From Acuticoccus yangtzensis (GTDB lineage: Bacteria > Pseudomonadota > Alphaproteobacteria > Rhizobiales > Amorphaceae): DNA of 64,000 nt. This document shows positions 33,715 through 42,663 of the stretch, one piece after another. A program made the translations under genes and the position numbers. The stretch covers positions 28,170 to 92,169 of the forward strand of contig NZ_MJUX01000012.1 of NCBI RefSeq assembly GCF_001927245.1, read 5' to 3'. Position 1 is the stretch's first letter. Every line of letters begins with the position of its first letter. The notes beneath the pieces are model-generated. The model was given only the letters and a program-made list of their open reading frames with translations. It searched no databases and was not told the origin of the DNA.

Positions 33715-35783
33715 GCCTTTCCGCCCTCCTCGCCCCGGCCAGCGTCGCCGTCATCGGCGCGTCCGACAATCCGGACAAGATCGGCGGCCGCCCCATCGCC
33801 TACCTGCGCCGCTTCGGCTTCAAGGGCGCGATCTACCCGATCAACCCCGCCCGCCCCTCCGTGCAGGGCCTCACCGCCTACCCCTCGCTCACCGCCCTCC
33901 CCGCGGTGCCGGACGCCGCGATCATCGCCGTCGCGGGCGCCTCCGCCGTCGCCGAACAAGTGAACGCCTGCGCCGCCGCCGGGGTGAAGGCCGCCATCAT
34001 CATGGCGAGCGGCTTCGGCGAGACCGGCCCGGACGGCAAACGCATCGAGGCCGAGATGCGCGCCACCGCGAACCGCGCCGGCATGCGCCTCGTCGGCCCA
34101 AACAGCCAGGGCCTCGCCAACTTCGGCACCGGCGCGGTCCTCTCATTCTCCACCATGTTCATCGAGGCCGAACCCGCGGACGGCCCGGTCGCCTGCATCA
34201 GCCAGTCCGGCGCCATGAGCGTGGTGCCCTACGGCCTCCTGCGCGCCCGCGGCATCGGCGTGCGTCACTGCCACGCCACCGGCAACGACTGCGACGTCAC
34301 CGCCGCCGAGCTCGCCGCCGAGGTGGTTCGGGACCCGGAGGTGAAACTCCTCCTCCTCTACCTCGAAAGCCTCGGCGATCCGGCCACCCTCGCCGCAGCG
34401 GCCGCCGCCGCCAAAGAGCGCGGCGTCCCCATCATCGCCGTGAAGTCCGGCCGCTCGGACGCGGGGTCCCGCGCCGCCCAGTCCCACACCGGCGCCATCG
34501 CCACCGAGGACCGCATCGTCGATGCCTTCTTCGCCAAAAACGGCATCTGGCGCGCCAAGGGCATGCGCGACCTCGTCGCCGCTGCGGAGCTCTACCTCAA
34601 GGGCTGGCGCCCCGCCGGGCGCAAACTCGCCGTCGTCTCCAACTCCGGCGCCACCTGCGTCCTCGCCACCGATGCGGCCGAGCGCGAGGGCCTTGCCATG
34701 GCAGAGTTCCCGCCCGCCATCGAGGACGAGATCCGCGCCATCCTTCCGGGCTTCGCCTCGCCGCGCAATCCGGTCGACATCACCGCCGCCCTCCTCACCG
34801 ACAGCGGCCTCTTCAGCCGCGTCCTGCCCGCCGCCGGCAAGGACGCCGGAACCGACATGTTCCTCATCGGCATCCCGGTCAGCGGCAAGGGCTACGACTT
34901 CCCCCGCTTCGCCGCCGACACCGGCGCGTTTCTGAAGGCCGGGGCCAAGCCCGTCGTGCTCGCCGCGCCCCAGCCCAACGTGCGCGCCGCCTTCGCCGCC
35001 GCGGGCGTCCCCGTCTTCACCACCGAGGACGACGCCGTCGAGGCGCTCTCCCAGTTCGTGCGTCATCACGAGCTGATCGCCGCCTCCCGCCCTGGCGCGC
35101 TCGAACCCCCGCGCCCCGCAGCGCCGCTGGCCAGCCTGTCGGAGGCGGACTCGCTCGCCGCCGTCGCCGCCGCGGGCGTCCCCACCGTGCGCCACCGTGT
35201 TTGCGCCACCTTGGAGGAAGCCCGCGCCTTCCTCGCCGATGCGCCCGGCCCCGTCGTCCTCAAGGCCTCGTCGGCGGCGATCCCGCACAAGTCCGAGCAC
35301 GGCCTGGTGCGCCTCGGCATCGCCGACGACGCCGCCCTCGCCGCCGCCTTCGAGGAGATCGCCGCAACCGTCGCCCGCCTCGGCCACCCGTTCGAAGGCG
35401 TCCTCCTCTCGGACATGGTGAAGGGCGAGCGCGAACTCGTCGTCGGCGGCTACCACGACGCCGTGCTCGGCCCTGTGGTGGTGATCGGCGACGGCGGCAT
35501 TACCGTGGAGGCGATGCCCGACAACGTCCTCCTCCTGCCTCCCTTCAGCGAGGCGGAGGCGGCGGCGGCCCTCACGCGCCTTCGCATCGCGCCGCTCTTC
35601 GCCGGGGTGCGCGGGCGCCCGCCGCTTCCCGCCGGCGCCGTCGCCGCGGCCGCCACCGCCATCGGCGCCCTCCTCACCTCACCCGCCCGCGACGTGCGCG
35701 CGGTCGACGTGAACCCGCTCATCGTCGGCCCCACCGGCGCCATCGCCGTCGACGCACTGGTCGAGGTCGCCGCGCCCTCCTGA
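33711..35783 (+). CDS. Acyl-CoA synthetase (ADP-forming type, acetate--CoA ligase family)
   Basis: A 690-residue fused ligase. The N-terminal CoA-binding Rossmann domain starts VAVIGASDNPDKIGGRPIAYLRRFGFKGAIYPINP. The middle is a succinyl-CoA-ligase-like domain with SQSGAMS and SRAAQSHTGAIA, whose His is the usual phospho-acceptor. The C-terminal ATP-grasp domain begins near residue 465 (AAGVPTVRHRVC, PVVLKASSAAIPHKSEHG) and ends DVNPLIVG. It activates a carboxylic acid to its CoA thioester at the cost of ATP or, in reverse, makes ATP. The single-chain alpha-beta fusion is standard for bacterial relatives. Substrate unknown; the IclR gene upstream suggests an aromatic or aliphatic acid pathway. 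Confidence 0.87.
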   Translation: MSLSALLAPASVAVIGASDNPDKIGGRPIAYLRRFGFKGAIYPINPARPSVQGLTAYPSLTALPAVPDAAIIAVAGASAVAEQVNACAAAGVKAAIIMASGFGETGPDGKRIEAEMRATANRAGMRLVGPNSQGLANFGTGAVLSFSTMFIEAEPADGPVACISQSGAMSVVPYGLLRARGIGVRHCHATGNDCDVTAAELAAEVVRDPEVKLLLLYLESLGDPATLAAAAAAAKERGVPIIAVKSGRSDAGSRAAQSHTGAIATEDRIVDAFFAKNGIWRAKGMRDLVAAAELYLKGWRPAGRKLAVVSNSGATCVLATDAAEREGLAMAEFPPAIEDEIRAILPGFASPRNPVDITAALLTDSGLFSRVLPAAGKDAGTDMFLIGIPVSGKGYDFPRFAADTGAFLKAGAKPVVLAAPQPNVRAAFAAAGVPVFTTEDDAVEALSQFVRHHELIAASRPGALEPPRPAAPLASLSEADSLAAVAAAGVPTVRHRVCATLEEARAFLADAPGPVVLKASSAAIPHKSEHGLVRLGIADDAALAAAFEEIAATVARLGHPFEGVLLSDMVKGERELVVGGYHDAVLGPVVVIGDGGITVEAMPDNVLLLPPFSEAEAAAALTRLRIAPLFAGVRGRPPLPAGAVAAAATAIGALLTSPARDVRAVDVNPLIVGPTGAIAVDALVEVAAPS

Positions 35784-35853
35784 CCTCTTGCGACGGGGGT
35801 TGATCAGTTGTGTGAGCCGATCCGCTCCCGCGACCTATCGCCCGCGCAGCCGC

Positions 35854-36699
35854 TCAGAACCGCGGCGCATATTGGGTCTGCTGCAGAATGTTGTTCGTCT
35901 GCGCTTGATTCAGCTCGGACGCCAGCGAAGCACTTACCGAGCCGGGCGTCCGGGGCGCTGTTTGAAAGTCCTTCGCCTTCGCCGTCACGAGGCTCAGTTT
36001 CTGCTCGACTTCGCGGCTCCCCGAGAGTCCGAACTCGCCACCCACCGTCTCGAAGTCGTCGACCGCGGGGTCGAACTTCGCACCGGCGTTGCCATCGGCC
36101 TTCAGTTTGAAGGACGCATTATAGGCCAGGTTCGTCGGCTCCATGTCGTGAGCCTGCATACTGATATAGGTTTCCTTGAACCACGCTCCGACGCCGATCG
36201 CGTTCTGGATCCTCAAGATCTGGGGGATCCGCGCCTTCACGTCAGGATCTTCGTCGGACTGGTCGAGCGGACCCTCGCACCATCCCGTCGTCGTCGAGCC
36301 GGCGCGGCGCTTGAGGATCTCTTCGAAGTCGTAGATGACATCGACGGTCGTCAGCACATTGCGCGTGTCGTTGATCCCGGCACCGATCGATGCGGTAATT
36401 TTCACGTTGGTGTAGGGGAGGATCAATGTCGTGCCACCGTTGACCGCCGTGACCTCGATGACATTCAAGAGGAACGTCGCCTTGGCAACGAGACCTGACA
36501 AGAATTGAAGGTTCTCTCCATGCTGCTTCATGTACAGAAGCGCATCGGCGATCTCACATTCGGACGAATAGAACAGGCTCGCCATGTTGAGGCCGTACTG
36601 CTCCGGCGGCATCGGAACATGGGAGAAATCATCAATTGTCGTGACGCAACCCGAGGTGATCAGCGAGAGCGCAACGGCGCCGAATATTTCTACTTTCAT
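35854..36699 (-). CDS. Hypothetical lipoprotein
   Basis: A 281-residue protein whose first residues, MKVEIFGAVALSLITSGC, are a lipoprotein signal with lipobox ITSGC (Cys18). The mature chain has no domain that I recognise. It is mixed alpha/beta, with a central TLILPYTNVKITASIGAGINDTRNV segment and a Gln/Asn-rich end. GC content is clearly lower than in the neighbours, and it is flanked by AT-rich DNA (36700-36870), so it looks recently acquired. Start 36699 has GGGG upstream; 36729 is an earlier alternative. It converges on the synthetase gene and is upstream of no obvious partner. Confidence 0.6.
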   Translation of the reverse strand: MKVEIFGAVALSLITSGCVTTIDDFSHVPMPPEQYGLNMASLFYSSECEIADALLYMKQHGENLQFLSGLVAKATFLLNVIEVTAVNGGTTLILPYTNVKITASIGAGINDTRNVLTTVDVIYDFEEILKRRAGSTTTGWCEGPLDQSDEDPDVKARIPQILRIQNAIGVGAWFKETYISMQAHDMEPTNLAYNASFKLKADGNAGAKFDPAVDDFETVGGEFGLSGSREVEQKLSLVTAKAKDFQTAPRTPGSVSASLASELNQAQTNNILQQTQYAPRF

Positions 36700-36876
36700 G
36701 CCATAAGCCCCATATAAAATATCGGGCAAGCTTGAATAATTTCGGGCCGGACAAGCAACGCGAAAACGCGACCCGACGCGATCGGGACAGGACTTCGTTA
36801 CAAAAGTGTCACACTATTAATCTTATCTATTGCGAGCCCGACCTTGACCAGGTTGCGGGACAACACCGAAAATGAA

Positions 36877-36900
36877 AGGGCGCCCAGCATTGGGCGCCCT
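36877..36900 (-). terminator. Intrinsic terminator of the orphan TRAP binding-protein gene
   Basis: A perfect 10-bp stem (AGGGCGCCCA with TGGGCGCCCT) and four-base loop, followed on the minus strand by TTTCATTTTC, 20 bases after the stop codon. Confidence 0.85.
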
Positions 36901-36920
36901 CCCGAACATATACGCGCCGC

Positions 36921-37934
36921 TTACTGCGCGTTGGTGAGGCCGATCGTCTTCTGGAAGTCCTTGTGCATCTGGATCAGCTCGCGCGCCGCGTCCGAGTCGG
37001 CGAACTGGTCCCACGCCTTCAGCGAGGCTTCGCGGAAGATCGCGCGGTCCTCGGGCGACCAGTCCTGAATGGTCACACCCTCGGCCGCCAGCTCCTGCGC
37101 CGCCTTCTGCGTCGCCACCGAGCCGGACAGGGACAGGCGGAACGACATCTTCTGCATCGCCACCTCGATGATGCGCTGCAGATCCTCCGGCATCCCATCC
37201 CACACGCTCTTGTTGATGGCGAAGTGGTCGGCCGGCATCGAATGGAAGCCGGGGAAGGACGCATACTTGGCGATGTCGTAAAGGCCGGACGACTTGTTCA
37301 CGGCGAGGTTCGACATGTCGGCACCGGAGATGATGCCCGACTCCAGCGAGGTGAAGACTTCGGTGAAGTCCATCACGATCGGCGAGGCGCCCATGTTGGC
37401 GAAGATCTGCGTCTCCATCCCCGGAGGCGAGCGGAACTTCCACCCCTTCAGGTCTTCCGGATTGCCGATCGACGTCGTCGACGCCAGGGACTCCGGCGCG
37501 GCGATGTGCCAGCCGATGAGCTGCATGCCGAGATCGTTGTAAAGCTTCTGCGCCGCCTCAAGGCCGCCGCCTTCATAAAGCCACGCGTACATCTGCCACG
37601 GCGTATCGTAGCCGCCCATCGGGTCGCCGATGAACTGGAAGGCGGTGTCCTTGCCGGTCTGGTAGGCGCCGGACGTCATGTCGCCGTCCAGAATGCCGTT
37701 GATCGACGCGTCGAAGGTCTCGGTGCTCTTCACCACCGCGGAAGCATAGAACGGCTCGACCGCGATGCGCCCGCCGGACATCACCTCGATATCGTCATAA
37801 AACTGGCCAATGGCCTGACCGGAAATGGACTCCGGGCTGTGGTGCGTCTGAATGCGAAGCGTCACGTCTTGCGCCAGGGCGCCGGACACGACGAAAGACG
37901 CCAGCGCAGCGCCGGCCAGCAGCGAACGGATCAT
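36921..37934 (-). CDS. Orphan TRAP transporter solute-binding protein, DctP family
   Basis: A 337-residue periplasmic protein with signal peptide MIRSLLAGAALASFVVSGALAQ and the DctP fold. The ligand-anchoring Arg is in WKFRSPPGMETQ, and it ends in DFQKTIGLTNAQ. GGGGGGAAC precedes the ATG at 37934. No DctQ or DctM gene is adjacent: the gene has its own terminator and lies between a lipoprotein and an amidohydrolase gene. It must borrow permeases from elsewhere or be used as a sensor. The neighbouring catabolic enzymes suggest a cyclic amide or amino-acid derivative as ligand, which is speculative. Confidence 0.85.
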   Translation of the reverse strand: MIRSLLAGAALASFVVSGALAQDVTLRIQTHHSPESISGQAIGQFYDDIEVMSGGRIAVEPFYASAVVKSTETFDASINGILDGDMTSGAYQTGKDTAFQFIGDPMGGYDTPWQMYAWLYEGGGLEAAQKLYNDLGMQLIGWHIAAPESLASTTSIGNPEDLKGWKFRSPPGMETQIFANMGASPIVMDFTEVFTSLESGIISGADMSNLAVNKSSGLYDIAKYASFPGFHSMPADHFAINKSVWDGMPEDLQRIIEVAMQKMSFRLSLSGSVATQKAAQELAAEGVTIQDWSPEDRAIFREASLKAWDQFADSDAARELIQMHKDFQKTIGLTNAQ

Positions 37935-37948
37935 AGTTCCCCCCAAAT

Positions 37949-37985
37949 GGTGCTTCTGCACCTTTATGATTTGCACCTCTGGTGC
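37949..37985. promoter_or_regulatory. Alternating GGTGC/GCACC dyads upstream of the orphan TRAP gene
   Basis: GGTGC-TTCT-GCACC at 37949-37962 is followed by GCACC-TCT-GGTGC at 37973-37985, so four copies of one pentamer are arranged as two dyads within 37 bases, immediately before the gene's ribosome-binding site. This looks like a compound operator. Confidence 0.5.
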
Positions 37986-38203
37986 CGCGCCGCACTTTAG
38001 ACGCAGCATTCGTCCAAGATCAACATGGGAGATCGCGGAACTATTTGCGCCTTGTGCGAAAGTTGTTTCAGCTTCGGTTTCACTACCGCAGCCCCTCCGC
38101 CGACCCTCCGCCAATCCAGCGGCCGACCCCCGGGGCGCGCTCTCCCGCGCCCCGCCTGCGCCCGCCCCGCGTCGCTCAACCGGCGCCCGTCAGCCCGCCC
38201 GCG

Positions 38204-39631
38204 TCAGCCGTTGCGCGGCGGAAGCATCGCCCCCGGCTCCACCACCACCGCGTCCAGCCCCGCCGCCTCCACCGCGGCCCGGCCCGCAGGCGTCGTCACG
38301 AACCGGCTCGGCCCGGCGAACACCTCGCCAGCCTCCATCAGCCGCCGCCCGCCCGCATAGCTCAGCACCGGCTCCAGGCGCTCCATGTCGAGCACCGTGA
38401 TGTCCCCGTCAGCGCCCGGCGCCAGATGACCCTTCGCGGCCAGACCCAGCGCCCGCGCCGGCGTCCAGCTCGCCTTCGTCACGAACTCCGCCACCGTCAG
38501 CGCGTCCATCCGCACCAAGGGCAGGCCTCGCTGAACGATGTCGTTGCGCGGCAGCCCGCCCCCATCCGTCGCCAGAGCGTCGATCGCGAAGGCCCCGTCC
38601 GGCCGCTTCGCCGTCACCAGGTGGATGCGCGGCTCCGGCCCGTTCACCATCGCGCTCACCCCCACCGCCGTCGCCGCCGCGCGCCACGCCGCGACACCGT
38701 CCGCGCCCGTCACCAGCCCCACCACGCCCGCGTGCGCCCCGGCGCCGATCTCGGCCTGAACGTGGATCCACCCGTCCGCGATCGCCCGCTCCATCCCCGC
38801 CTCGGTGTGCGGATAGCCGCCCGCCGTCAGCACCCGCCGCGCCGCGTTGCTCTCCGGCACACCGTTCGAGCACGTCCCCGGAAATCCGTTGAACGGCGCC
38901 AGATAGGACTCCGACCAGATCGCCGGATGCCCCGCCAGAACCTCGATCGCCGCCTGCCCCTCGATCACCCCCGGCTCGGAGAAACCGCGGCAATAAGAGT
39001 TGACGTGCGGCATGTGGAGCGGGTGCCCGGCGGCAAGGCCGCACGCCTCCGCAAGTGTCGCGACGGACGGGTTCGGCGTCTCCAGCGTGCCCGCATGGAA
39101 GGCCACATAGGCGCCCTCAGCCGCACACGCCGCGATCACCGTGGCCGAGCCCTCCTGCGTCAGCGGAAAGTGCCCGCCGAGGAGCTTCAGCCCGATCGCC
39201 CCCTCCCCCATCGCAGAGGCCAGGTAGTCGGCCACCTCGGCCCGCGACGGGTTCGCCGAGCCCACCGTGTGGCCCGGCCGCACATAGCTGATGCAGCCGA
39301 CCGTGAGGCCCACACCATGCGCCGCCGTCGTGCGGACCATGCCCTCGATCGGCCCGGCCATGTCGAGCGCGGTCGTCACCCCGGCCAGCGCCAGCATGCG
39401 GTGCCCCACCGGCCCGCCCATCCATTCGGACAGGTGAACGTGCATGTCTACGATGCCGGGCATCACCACACGGCCCGCCACGTCGTGCTCGCGCGCCGCC
39501 GTGCCGCGGATCGACGGCTCCACCTGCACGATGCGACCGTCCGCAACCGCCACGTCCATCACCGCGTCGATGCCGTTCGCGGGATCCACCACGCGCCCGC
39601 CGCGCAAGAGCGCGTCATAATGGTTGGCCAT
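38204..39631 (-). CDS. Amidohydrolase family protein (dihydroorotase/D-aminoacylase-like)
   Basis: A 475-residue metal-dependent hydrolase. MPGIVDMHVHLSEW contains the HxH metal pair, GLKLLGGHFP the candidate carboxylated lysine, and HMPHVNSYCRG and IHVQAEIGAGAHAG further ligand histidines. It ends with the beta-sandwich return (HLAPGADGDITVLDME). The start is MANHYD at 39631. Cytoplasmic. It probably opens a cyclic amide or removes an acyl group. It follows the flavoprotein and Gfo/Idh/MocA genes on the same strand, but a repeat-filled 201-base gap separates them. Confidence 0.82.
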   Translation of the reverse strand: MANHYDALLRGGRVVDPANGIDAVMDVAVADGRIVQVEPSIRGTAAREHDVAGRVVMPGIVDMHVHLSEWMGGPVGHRMLALAGVTTALDMAGPIEGMVRTTAAHGVGLTVGCISYVRPGHTVGSANPSRAEVADYLASAMGEGAIGLKLLGGHFPLTQEGSATVIAACAAEGAYVAFHAGTLETPNPSVATLAEACGLAAGHPLHMPHVNSYCRGFSEPGVIEGQAAIEVLAGHPAIWSESYLAPFNGFPGTCSNGVPESNAARRVLTAGGYPHTEAGMERAIADGWIHVQAEIGAGAHAGVVGLVTGADGVAAWRAAATAVGVSAMVNGPEPRIHLVTAKRPDGAFAIDALATDGGGLPRNDIVQRGLPLVRMDALTVAEFVTKASWTPARALGLAAKGHLAPGADGDITVLDMERLEPVLSYAGGRRLMEAGEVFAGPSRFVTTPAGRAAVEAAGLDAVVVEPGAMLPPRNG

Positions 39632-39727
39632 GGCGTGTCTCCCTCTGCCGCCGCCTTGCCCCGGCGCCACTTCACCGCCAGGTGCAAGAGGCAGAGCCTT
39701 AACGCCTTTTCGCCGCACCAGAAACGC

Positions 39728-39814
39728 CGCACCGCACGGCTTTCCCCCGTACCGCGCGCCTCCCCCGTACCGCGCGGCTTCCCCGCACCGAACGCCTTCC
39801 CCGCACCGAACGCT
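39728..39814. repeat. About five tandem copies of an 18-19-bp unit
   Basis: Units of the form CCCCGTACCGCGCGGCTTC, drifting to CCCCGCACCGAACGCCTTC, are repeated in the gap between the amidohydrolase start and the flavoprotein stop. The pattern is imperfect, and the region codes for nothing recognisable. Confidence 0.7.
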
Positions 39815-39832
39815 CCGCCGGCCGGCGCGCCG

Positions 39833-41062
39833 CTACATCTCCGCCAGCGCCCCCGCCGCACCGCTCCCCGCCAGCAGCGACGGGCGCCGCGCCAGGAAGC
39901 GCGCCACACGAAACGGCTCCAACAAGGGTTCGGGCCGCCCCGTCACCATCTCGCGCGCCAGAAGCTCGCCCGCGATCAGCCCCAACGTCGCCCCGCTGTG
40001 GCTGAACGCCACCGACAGGCCCGCCACACCGTCCACCGGACCGAACACCGGCTGACCGTCGCCCGGAATGGGCTTCGGCCCGATCCCGCACGAGCGCGCC
40101 TCCAGCACCGGCCGGCCCGACAGCACCCGCGACGCCTCGGCCAGAAGCGCCGCCACCGTGTCCGGCGCGATCCGGTAGGAGCCCGCCTTGGCCGGCGAAA
40201 TGCTCCCCTCCGTCCAATCCGCGTCGAGCACGAAGCGCCCGCCGACGTCCGGCCGGATCGCCACTCGCGGCGTGTTCAGCACCGCCTTCAAGGGATGGTC
40301 GAGCGGCGCCGTCCTCACCAGACAGGCGAGCGGCGTCGCGTCGGCCACCTCCACACCCAACGCGGCCAACATGCGCGGCACCGCGGCACCCGCGGCGACG
40401 AGCACCCGGTCCGCCGCCACCCGGCGCCCGTCCGCCAGCACCACACCCGTCGCGCGCCCGCCCGTGACGACGGGTTCCGCCGGCCCCATCTCGTCCAGCA
40501 CGACGCCGCCGCGCGCCCGCAGCTCGGCCGCCAGATGGGCGATCAACGCGCCGAGATCCACCCACCCTTCGCCCGGATTAAAGATCGCCCCCGGCCCCGT
40601 CACCGCGGCCGCATCCACCCCCGGAACCTCCGCCGCCACCTCGTCCGGCGTCAGAAAGCGCGCCTCGTAGCCGATGTCCCATTCGTGCCGCGCCACCGCC
40701 TCGATGGCGTTGTCCGGCCCCTCCGCGTCGAAGGTCAGCCCGCCGTCGAACCGCAGCCACGCGGCCGACACCGGCACCTGCCGCGACAGGGTGCGGTAGC
40801 GCTCCAGCCCCGCCATGCGCAGCGCATGATAGGCCGGCGAGCGCCGCCGCGCCGAGTTCAGCCACGACAAGGAGCGCCCCGACGCACCGCCGCCCAGCGG
40901 CCCGGCCGACACCACCGTCACCGCCGCGCCGAGCCGCGCCAGATGCACCGCCGCCGCGAGGCCGAACACCCCGCCGCCGATCACCACGGTCTTCAGCCCC
41001 GCCGCCTCGCGCAGCGCCCGCGTTGCCGCCGCCGCGGATGTTCCCGCCGCCTGCCGGTCCAT
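39833..41062 (-). CDS. FAD-dependent amino-acid/amine oxidoreductase (DAO family)
   Basis: A 409-residue flavoprotein. The dinucleotide-binding motif VVIGGGVFGLAAAVHLARLG lies at about residues 25-44, and GGGASGRSLSWLNSARR matches the FAD-binding turn of D-amino-acid or sarcosine oxidase-like proteins. The C-terminal GLSVAFSHSGATLGLIAGELLA is the closing FAD motif. It likely oxidises a primary or secondary amine or D-amino acid. Its ATG shares one base with the stop of the Gfo/Idh/MocA gene (TGATG at 41060-41064), so they form an operon. Substrate not determinable. Confidence 0.85.
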   Translation of the reverse strand: MDRQAAGTSAAAATRALREAAGLKTVVIGGGVFGLAAAVHLARLGAAVTVVSAGPLGGGASGRSLSWLNSARRRSPAYHALRMAGLERYRTLSRQVPVSAAWLRFDGGLTFDAEGPDNAIEAVARHEWDIGYEARFLTPDEVAAEVPGVDAAAVTGPGAIFNPGEGWVDLGALIAHLAAELRARGGVVLDEMGPAEPVVTGGRATGVVLADGRRVAADRVLVAAGAAVPRMLAALGVEVADATPLACLVRTAPLDHPLKAVLNTPRVAIRPDVGGRFVLDADWTEGSISPAKAGSYRIAPDTVAALLAEASRVLSGRPVLEARSCGIGPKPIPGDGQPVFGPVDGVAGLSVAFSHSGATLGLIAGELLAREMVTGRPEPLLEPFRVARFLARRPSLLAGSGAAGALAEM

Positions 41063-42087
41063 CAGGGCCGCTCCCACGCACCGCTGACGCGCGATCGCAT
41101 CAGCGCGTCGATCACCCGCATGTTGAGCACCGCATCGTCCATGCCCCATTCCGGCCCCGCTGCGCCGTGCGGCCCGCGCTCGCCCCGCACCGCCGCGCGA
41201 AAGGCCTCGGCCTGCAGGGTGAACTGGTTCGCCGCGCCCACCTCCACCGTCTCGGCCGACCCGCCCGTGACGTCGCTCCCGTCGTCGACGATCAGCCGCG
41301 TGGGATGATCCGGCGGTGCATTGAACGGCAACGGCACCATGATGCGCCCGGTGGTGCCCAGCACCTCCACGTTCTGGCGCGGCACACCCTGCGTCGCCAC
41401 CGAGAAGACCAGCCGCGCCCCGCCGGGGAAGACGACGATGGCCGAGGTCAGCCGGTCCGTCCCCATCTCCGGGTCGATGTCGAATTCGCCGATCACCCTC
41501 TCCGGCTCGGCGCCGAACACCAGCCGCGCCGTGGCGATCGCATAGCAGCCGATGTCGTAGAGCCCGCCGCCGCCGCCGATGTCGGCCCTGTTGCGGATGT
41601 TGGCCGGGTCCACGTTGTGGTAGGCGAAGATGGTGTGAATCACCCGCGGGGTGCCGATGCGCCCTTCGGCCACCATCCGCCGCACCCTGCGCCACTGCGG
41701 ATGGTGGCGCACCATGAAGGCCTCCACGGCGATGCGCCCGGTCTCGGCCGCCACGCGCTCCACCTCGCGTGCCTCGTCCGCCGACAGCGCCACCGGCTTC
41801 TCGCACAGGACGTGCTTGCCCGCCTTCAGCGCGGCGATCGTCCACGGCGCGTGCAGATGGTTGGGGAGCGGGTTGTAGACCGCCTCGATCTCGGGGTCCG
41901 CCAGCAGCGCCTCGTAGGAGGCGTGGGCGCGGGGGATGCCCGCCGCCTTCGCCGCCGCCTCCGCCCGCGCCCCATCGCGCGAGGCGATCGCCGCCACCGT
42001 GCAGCCTTCCGCCGCCGCGATCCCCGGTATCGCGTTCTTCAGACCGATCCGGGCGGTCGACAGCACGCCCCACTTCATCTCGACCAT
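41062..42087 (-). CDS. Gfo/Idh/MocA family oxidoreductase
   Basis: A 341-residue NAD(P)-dependent dehydrogenase. The Rossmann start is MKWGVLSTARIGLKNAIPGI; the family signatures YNPLPNHLHAPWTIAALKAGKHVLCEKPVAL (with the EKP Lys) and GGLYDIGCYAIATARLVFG are present. These enzymes usually act on sugars, inositols or deoxy-amino sugars. MVEMKWG at 42087 is favoured by AGGAAAGG five bases upstream over the ATG at 42108. First gene of the operon with the flavoprotein. Confidence 0.88.
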   Translation of the reverse strand: MVEMKWGVLSTARIGLKNAIPGIAAAEGCTVAAIASRDGARAEAAAKAAGIPRAHASYEALLADPEIEAVYNPLPNHLHAPWTIAALKAGKHVLCEKPVALSADEAREVERVAAETGRIAVEAFMVRHHPQWRRVRRMVAEGRIGTPRVIHTIFAYHNVDPANIRNRADIGGGGGLYDIGCYAIATARLVFGAEPERVIGEFDIDPEMGTDRLTSAIVVFPGGARLVFSVATQGVPRQNVEVLGTTGRIMVPLPFNAPPDHPTRLIVDDGSDVTGGSAETVEVGAANQFTLQAEAFRAAVRGERGPHGAAGPEWGMDDAVLNMRVIDALMRSRVSGAWERP

Positions 42088-42663
42088 CGCGCCTTTCCTA
42101 TCGCCCATCGTCACAGCCCGTCTCGCCTCGTCACGTATCGCCCTGCCCGCCGCCTCGTCTCGTCCGGCCCGTTGCGCCCCGCCCGTTTTCGCCCGCGCCG
42201 CCGCTGGCCACGGTCCCAGCCGCGGAGCCTGCCGCGGGTCGGCGGCCAAACGCCCCAACGCCCGCCCGTCGCTCATCCGCCAGCCGGTCTCTCGCGCTCC
42301 GGTCGCTCCTTTGCAACCCTTCGGATATATGATTGCTTTTCGGCAATTGCGCCAGTGACCTCTACACGAGCGCGCCCTCTCGCGCCGCCGCCGCGCCCTC
42401 ACGCCGCCTCGTCCGGCCGAACGCGAGCCCCTGCGCCGGAAGGCGCCGCGCCGTCCCCCGCCGGATCGGTGCCGGAATACCCAGAGTGCGGGTGCAGGAG
42501 ACCGCCGGCCGGCGCATGGCAGATGCAGGCAATATGATGTGCAATTCGTCGCGCCCCGGTCTATGACTGCGGCCGGCGCCGAACCGGTTCATGGCATGAA
42601 CGCGCGGCCGGTGCCCCGCGGGGCTGTTCGGCCGCGTTTTGATGCAAGCACACGGGGCGGTTC
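42088..42663. other. Divergent spacer between Gfo/Idh/MocA and GntR genes
   Basis: These 576 bases hold no supported gene. An AT-richer tract (TATATGATTGCTTTTCGGCA near 42327) could be the promoter of the minus-strand operon, and dyads at 42581-42601 lie before the GntR start. Confidence 0.5.
42581..42601. promoter_or_regulatory. Overlapping palindromes upstream of the GntR gene
   Basis: GAACCGGTTC (42581-42590) and GTTCATGGCATGAAC (42587-42601) share GTTC. Both are perfect dyads 62 bases before the GntR start, a plausible autoregulatory operator that may also act on the divergent oxidoreductase operon. Confidence 0.5.

Noticed and set aside
37982..41308. 1108-residue plus-strand frame
   Set aside because: Spans three well-supported minus-strand genes and is Arg/His/Pro-rich throughout.
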